The position numbers and the translations under genes are program-made. The notes beneath the pieces were generated by a model. The model was not told the DNA's origin. It saw only the letters and a list, made by a program, of their open reading frames with translations, and made no database searches. A DNA stretch of 64,000 nucleotides from assembly GCF_013368755.1 (NCBI RefSeq), contig NC_049564.1:1992001-2056000 (forward strand), read 5' to 3'. How positions within the stretch are numbered: position 1 is the first letter of the stretch; every line of letters begins with the position of its first letter. Positions 60,086-64,000 of this stretch are shown one piece after another. The stretch comes from Talaromyces rugulosus. Taxonomy: Eukaryota > Ascomycota > Eurotiomycetes > Eurotiales > Trichocomaceae.

Positions 60086-60625
60086 TGCACTAATAGATGG
60101 CCTTTGTTGCTACAAAGCGTTGAGAATTTGGAAATAATCAATTGATTGACGGCTTAATATACTTTCACACGGGAATGCCGAACGCGGGAATCCCACGTTT
60201 TATTCCTCGCATTTCACCACTGCGTATTTTTAACGACGTCGCTATCTAAACGGGGCAGACTTCATTTGACAGCGGGTGGTACCCTTATCTCATGCAGACT
60301 CGCTTTTAATGAGTCAGTTTTGCGGGGGTTCGTGGGGGAATGTGATGGTCGAGTCAGCACAGAAGAGTCAGTGGGTCCATTTCAATCATTGGTCGACGGG
60401 AGATCTCCGGAGGACCCTTGCTTCATTCAATGTCTTGCTTCCTGTAATTATGCTCGGAGATTGTTTTGTTTCTGGTTTTCCGCTCGTGAAGGCTATTTAT
60501 TCCCCGATTAATGTATAAATTACTGGGTCTCTTCCCCCCCTAGCCTTTCTTGCGCGTGTTATTTATCAAGGATATGGTGAATCCACACCCCTTTCAATTA
60601 CATCATTAACTCACAACACTCCACG
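60086..60625. promoter_or_regulatory. Divergent promoter, alcohol dehydrogenase / sugar transporter
   Basis: 540 bp between two divergent starts. Two overlapping short plus frames (60266-60518) show no family. No distinct operator was recognised. Confidence 0.35.
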
Positions 60626-62601
60626 ATGGGACTCCTGCTGGGGCTACGAGGTCGGAACCTCTACCGGCTTATGAGAGTTTTGTGCGGGCTATCCTTTATG
60701 ATGTATGATGAGTATTTTATTTCAAGGTATAATAACCATGCTTACCATCCCGTCAGGTATGGTTACGATGCTGGTGTGTTAGGAGGCATTCTCAGCCACC
60801 CCCCATTCCTGCAGGCAATGGGCAATCCTACAGACAACTGGACAATCCCGATGATTTCCAGTAGCTATACGCTGGCGGCCTGCGTTACGTCCCTGTTTGT
60901 CACTAGCTTTTCGTTTCGTATTGGGAGACGAGGCTGTATCATCATTGGATGTGGCGGTGCGATTATAGGCGCTGCGATTCAGTCATCTTCTTACGGCGTA
61001 CCACAGATCATCGTGGGGCGCTTGGTGACGGTATGATATCCCCAATGTATGCGAATAAATCTAATGGGTTAACTAATGCTCGTTTGTGCCGTAGGGATTT
61101 GGCATCGGTTGCATCTCCAGTTCAGTTCCGACCTACCTTGCCGAAACGGGTGTCAACATGGGTGATCGAGGACCAGCTGCTGCTCTTAATGGAGCGCTTT
61201 TAATAGTAAGAATGGATCTTTCTTTTCCAGTTCACGTTTCGCATCACTAACCAAAACTAGTCCGGAGTACCTTTGGCTTATTGGATGTCAGTAAAGAAAA
61301 GAGGATATATGTGTAATAACATCTAACGAATGCATGCACTAGTGATTATGGTTTCACGAAGACGTACACTCAGGCTTCATGGCGTGTTCCCATTGCGCTG
61401 CAATGCATATTTGCCATCATTGGCGGAGGTTTAATGATCTTCATGCCTGACACTCCTCGCTGGTATTACGCAAAGATGCGGTGAGAAACCCATTTTCCCC
61501 GTGATTGCTGTATTTCAAGTGACAAAGCAACTGACATGGAAATAAAAAGCATCGAAGAGGGTGATTCAGTCCTCTGCCGACTACATGACAAACCTCTAGA
61601 TGACCCGCAGGTCCAGGAAACAAAACGAGAGATCCTAGCGGCGATGGAGAGTGAGCTGGAAGCTAACAAGTCCCTCCGTTGGACCCAATTTTTGACCATG
61701 GGAATTGTTGATCGCAGTCCTTTGCGCATTGCCAGGAGGCTTTCCATGTGTTTTTGGATCACGTTTATACGGGAGTGGATGGGGTTCGTTGTTGTCTTTT
61801 CTGTCCCTTGCTTTTTTCAATTGGATTATCCGGAAAAGAACTCAACGGCTAACAGTATTTCACAGAGTCAATGTTGTCGTTTACTATTCCACCATCATCC
61901 TTGGGAACACCGGAATTAGTCCCGAACTAGTTACACTTATGGCAGGGGTGATGAACACAGTTTTCGCTTTGGGTAAGTATATGCATAGGTTTTCGTTCTA
62001 TTAATCCAATTGCCTAACTCTTTTACGCTGCTAGGAACGATCCCACTCATCTTCACCATTGAACGATTTGGACGTCGGAAGATTATGTTTTGGGGCGCAG
62101 TCGGCCTGTCCATCGCACTTCTTATCTTCATCATTATGATTGCCCTGCCACATCAAACAACCGCCACGCAATGGACCGCCGTAGCATTCATATTTATCTT
62201 TATATTTATCTTTGGGTACTCCTGGCAGGGGATAATTTGGCTTTATGCTGTGGAGATTTCGCCGTTGGAATATCGCCATATCGGTGCGTCATTTGCCAGT
62301 TTCGGAGAATGGCTGTCGAGTTTCTTGACGGTATTCGCTGGACCCATTGGCATTGCTCAGGTTGGTTGGAGAATGTATCTCTGGATTCTGGTCGGAGATC
62401 TTGTGGGTTGTGCGTTTATGTGAGTGGGCGAACTCCGATATTCGTATTTTCCCCCCTAACTGATATTACCTCTACAGATACTTTCTTTGCCCAGAAACAG
62501 GCAATCGTACCTTGGAGCAGGTTGATGAGCTATTCTATGTTCAATCAAGGTCGGACAAAGAATCTATAATAAAAGTTCCTATTGAGAAGTCTGGTGTGTG
62601 A
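60626..62601 (+). CDS. MFS sugar transporter
   Basis: About eight exons from ATG 60626 to TGA 62599-62601. Intron 1 (60703-60756) is 54 bp and in frame; removing it gives LCGLSFMYGYDAGVLGG, the first-helix motif. Then SFRIGRRGCIIIG (motif A), GFGIGCISSSVPTYLAE, DTPRWYYAK, FTIERFGRRKI, WLYAVEISPLEYR and the C-terminal PETGNRTLEQVDELF follow. These are sugar-porter signatures in the right order. Expected role: proton-coupled hexose or related sugar uptake. It is divergent from the alcohol dehydrogenase. Confidence 0.9.
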
Positions 62602-63067
62602 CAAGGCCAGCGGAAGAGAATGAAGACTAATTATCATTGACATTTTAAACCAATATTTTACGACAATTGTCAAATGAAATGGATTTCTAGTGGTCACCAT
62701 CCAAAGTATAGAAGTGAGATGTATTATAGTATAGAACCAGAGCCAGGATGACGCTGTATGCATCAGCGTAGATAGAATATCCTTATTCTACTATAAGATT
62801 ATAGTATCGTTGTCGCAGTCACTACCGAATTCGGTCTATCAACGTCGCAAGACAGCCAAAGTTCAAACGTTAAAATATGAATTTCCGTACAGTTATTTCC
62901 TTATTCAAATACAACTCTCACGAAAACGATAGTACACCAAATCAACATCAGTACACCAAACATATTACATGTACACAATTAGTGATGACAAGTGCCACTT
63001 TTTTATTGTCTCAATATGAACCCCCCTCCAATTCAAGAATGAAGAAAGGGGGGAAAGAGAAAGCATC
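62602..63067. other. Convergent intergenic region
   Basis: 466 bp of AT-rich sequence between the sugar transporter and DUF3425 stops. No gene recognised. Confidence 0.4.
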
Positions 63068-64000
63068 CTAAATACGATCTGGCAAGCCTAATCGATCTTC
63101 ATATGCTGGTATATCGTGTTTCATCTCCGGATAACGCGCCAAAAAAGCACGATCCATGCTCCAGCGACTCAGATCAAGTGCATATTCCATAAACTTGGAT
63201 GATAGTCGGAAGCGATTTTCTCGAGAGTCAAAAGCATATATTTCATTATCGGGAAACGGCCAGTCAAAACACAAATGGTTGCAGTAGAACGAGGAGAATT
63301 CTCCTGTTTTTGTGTAGTTAGTGTATTCAAATACAAGGCGGTCACGAAGACCAGGCCTAAGCACGAAAATTAGTAAGGGGTCCAGATCTGGAAAATGAAA
63401 TAGCGCTCACCAGAGAAGAAGATCAATCACTAATGGATGGGTAACATTGACCTGGGAGGGTCTTGGGCGTAACCAAGTAGGCAGTGCCTTTAGATTTTCT
63501 GGGGTTGGGTTCATGTGATACTAGTAGAAATGAACAGTATTAGCGTCAAGGTGAAAACTAAGCATAAGGAACAATGAAAATTAGCACCTTTATCAATGTG
63601 TGAGTGACAAACATAAGGGCGGCCTTCTGAGCCTTTGAAGTCCACAGCCCAAACACTCTCTCATCAATCAGTCGTAGCATTTTCCAGATTGGGTTCTCCC
63701 GTTCGCGTGAGTCAACCATATGCCAGCCACAGAAAATCGCTTGTAGTGGAACATCGGGGTCCACAGCATCGGGGCAGACAAAAGAGGGCGCTGACGCTAG
63801 AGCATTGTGGAATGCATCGTTGGAGACATCCCATTTTTCTTCATCTGCAGCAAGGGGTAGGAAAGGCAGGCCTAGGTAGGGGTCGCACGCAGCTTGGGAA
63901 AATTTGTCCACCATGATCTGCATTATGTTGGGGGATAGCAATGGACCAAGGCTTTGTAGCCCATTTGTCTCAACGGGGAATGAAAGTTGTTGATGCTCTT
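63068..64000 (-). CDS. DUF3425 family protein, N-terminus outside window
   Basis: Minus-strand exons with stop TAG at 63068-63070; the 5' end is beyond base 64000. The signature LPTWLRPRPSQ, followed after an intron (about 63362-63412) by LLLWPGLRDRLVFE and later FDWPFPDNE, is the DUF3425 core (PF11905). The long exon 63558-64000 is the alpha-helical upstream part (DERVFGLWTSKAQKAALM). Fungal DUF3425 proteins often carry an N-terminal bZIP domain and act as regulators; whether this one does cannot be seen here. Confidence 0.8.

Overview
The window is nuclear DNA of a filamentous ascomycete, most likely a Eurotiales relative of Aspergillus or Penicillium. The evidence is many short introns (about 40-90 bp, GT..AG, often with a CTAAC-type branch point), single genes on both strands, several Zn2Cys6 regulators, many major facilitator (MFS) transporters, and secreted enzymes typical of saprophytic moulds (GH43 arabinanase, GtaA-type glutaminase, secretory lipase). 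No tRNA, rRNA, CRISPR array or intact transposon was recognised. All coordinates and splice sites were read by eye; homology statements are from memory of families, not from searches.

Layout. 1-10.7 kb: a serine beta-lactamase-like secreted hydrolase (cut by the left edge), an NmrA-like NAD(P)-binding protein, a DHA14-type MFS pump, a short-chain dehydrogenase and a Zn2Cys6 factor, which look like a small oxidoreductase/efflux group. 12.4-14.6 kb: an intronless catalase-peroxidase (KatG) behind five CCAAT boxes and a TATA box. 15.4-28 kb: a likely catabolic block with a Zn2Cys6 regulator, a Jen1/SHS-type carboxylate transporter, an amidohydrolase-2 lactonase-like enzyme, a quinone-reductase-type dehydrogenase, a class II aldolase, a nitronate monooxygenase pseudogene and a monocarboxylate-type transporter. 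28-33.2 kb: a decaying alpha-L-rhamnosidase / sugar-transporter locus. 33.4-44.8 kb: GH43, dienelactone hydrolase, a Zn2Cys6 factor, secretory lipase and glutaminase. 47-51.2 kb: a small Rossmann protein, a Zn2Cys6 factor and a previously untracked small two-exon gene. 52-64 kb: an aminoglycoside-phosphotransferase-fold protein, a small secreted protein, an allantoate-type permease, a zinc alcohol dehydrogenase, a sugar transporter and a DUF3425 protein cut by the right edge.

The most unusual part is 24-33 kb. The nitronate monooxygenase carries a nonsense codon and two frame breaks. The rhamnosidase has lost frame near its 5' end, apparently at a GA dinucleotide run. Its divergent sugar-transporter partner is cut in the middle and abuts an orphan last exon of a SnoaL-like gene. 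Just beyond lie degenerate, internally deleted second copies of both the rhamnosidase and the transporter, in the same order. The promoter between the original pair still holds two nearly identical CGG-N5-CCG sites. I read this as a plant-sugar utilisation locus that was duplicated and is now being lost.
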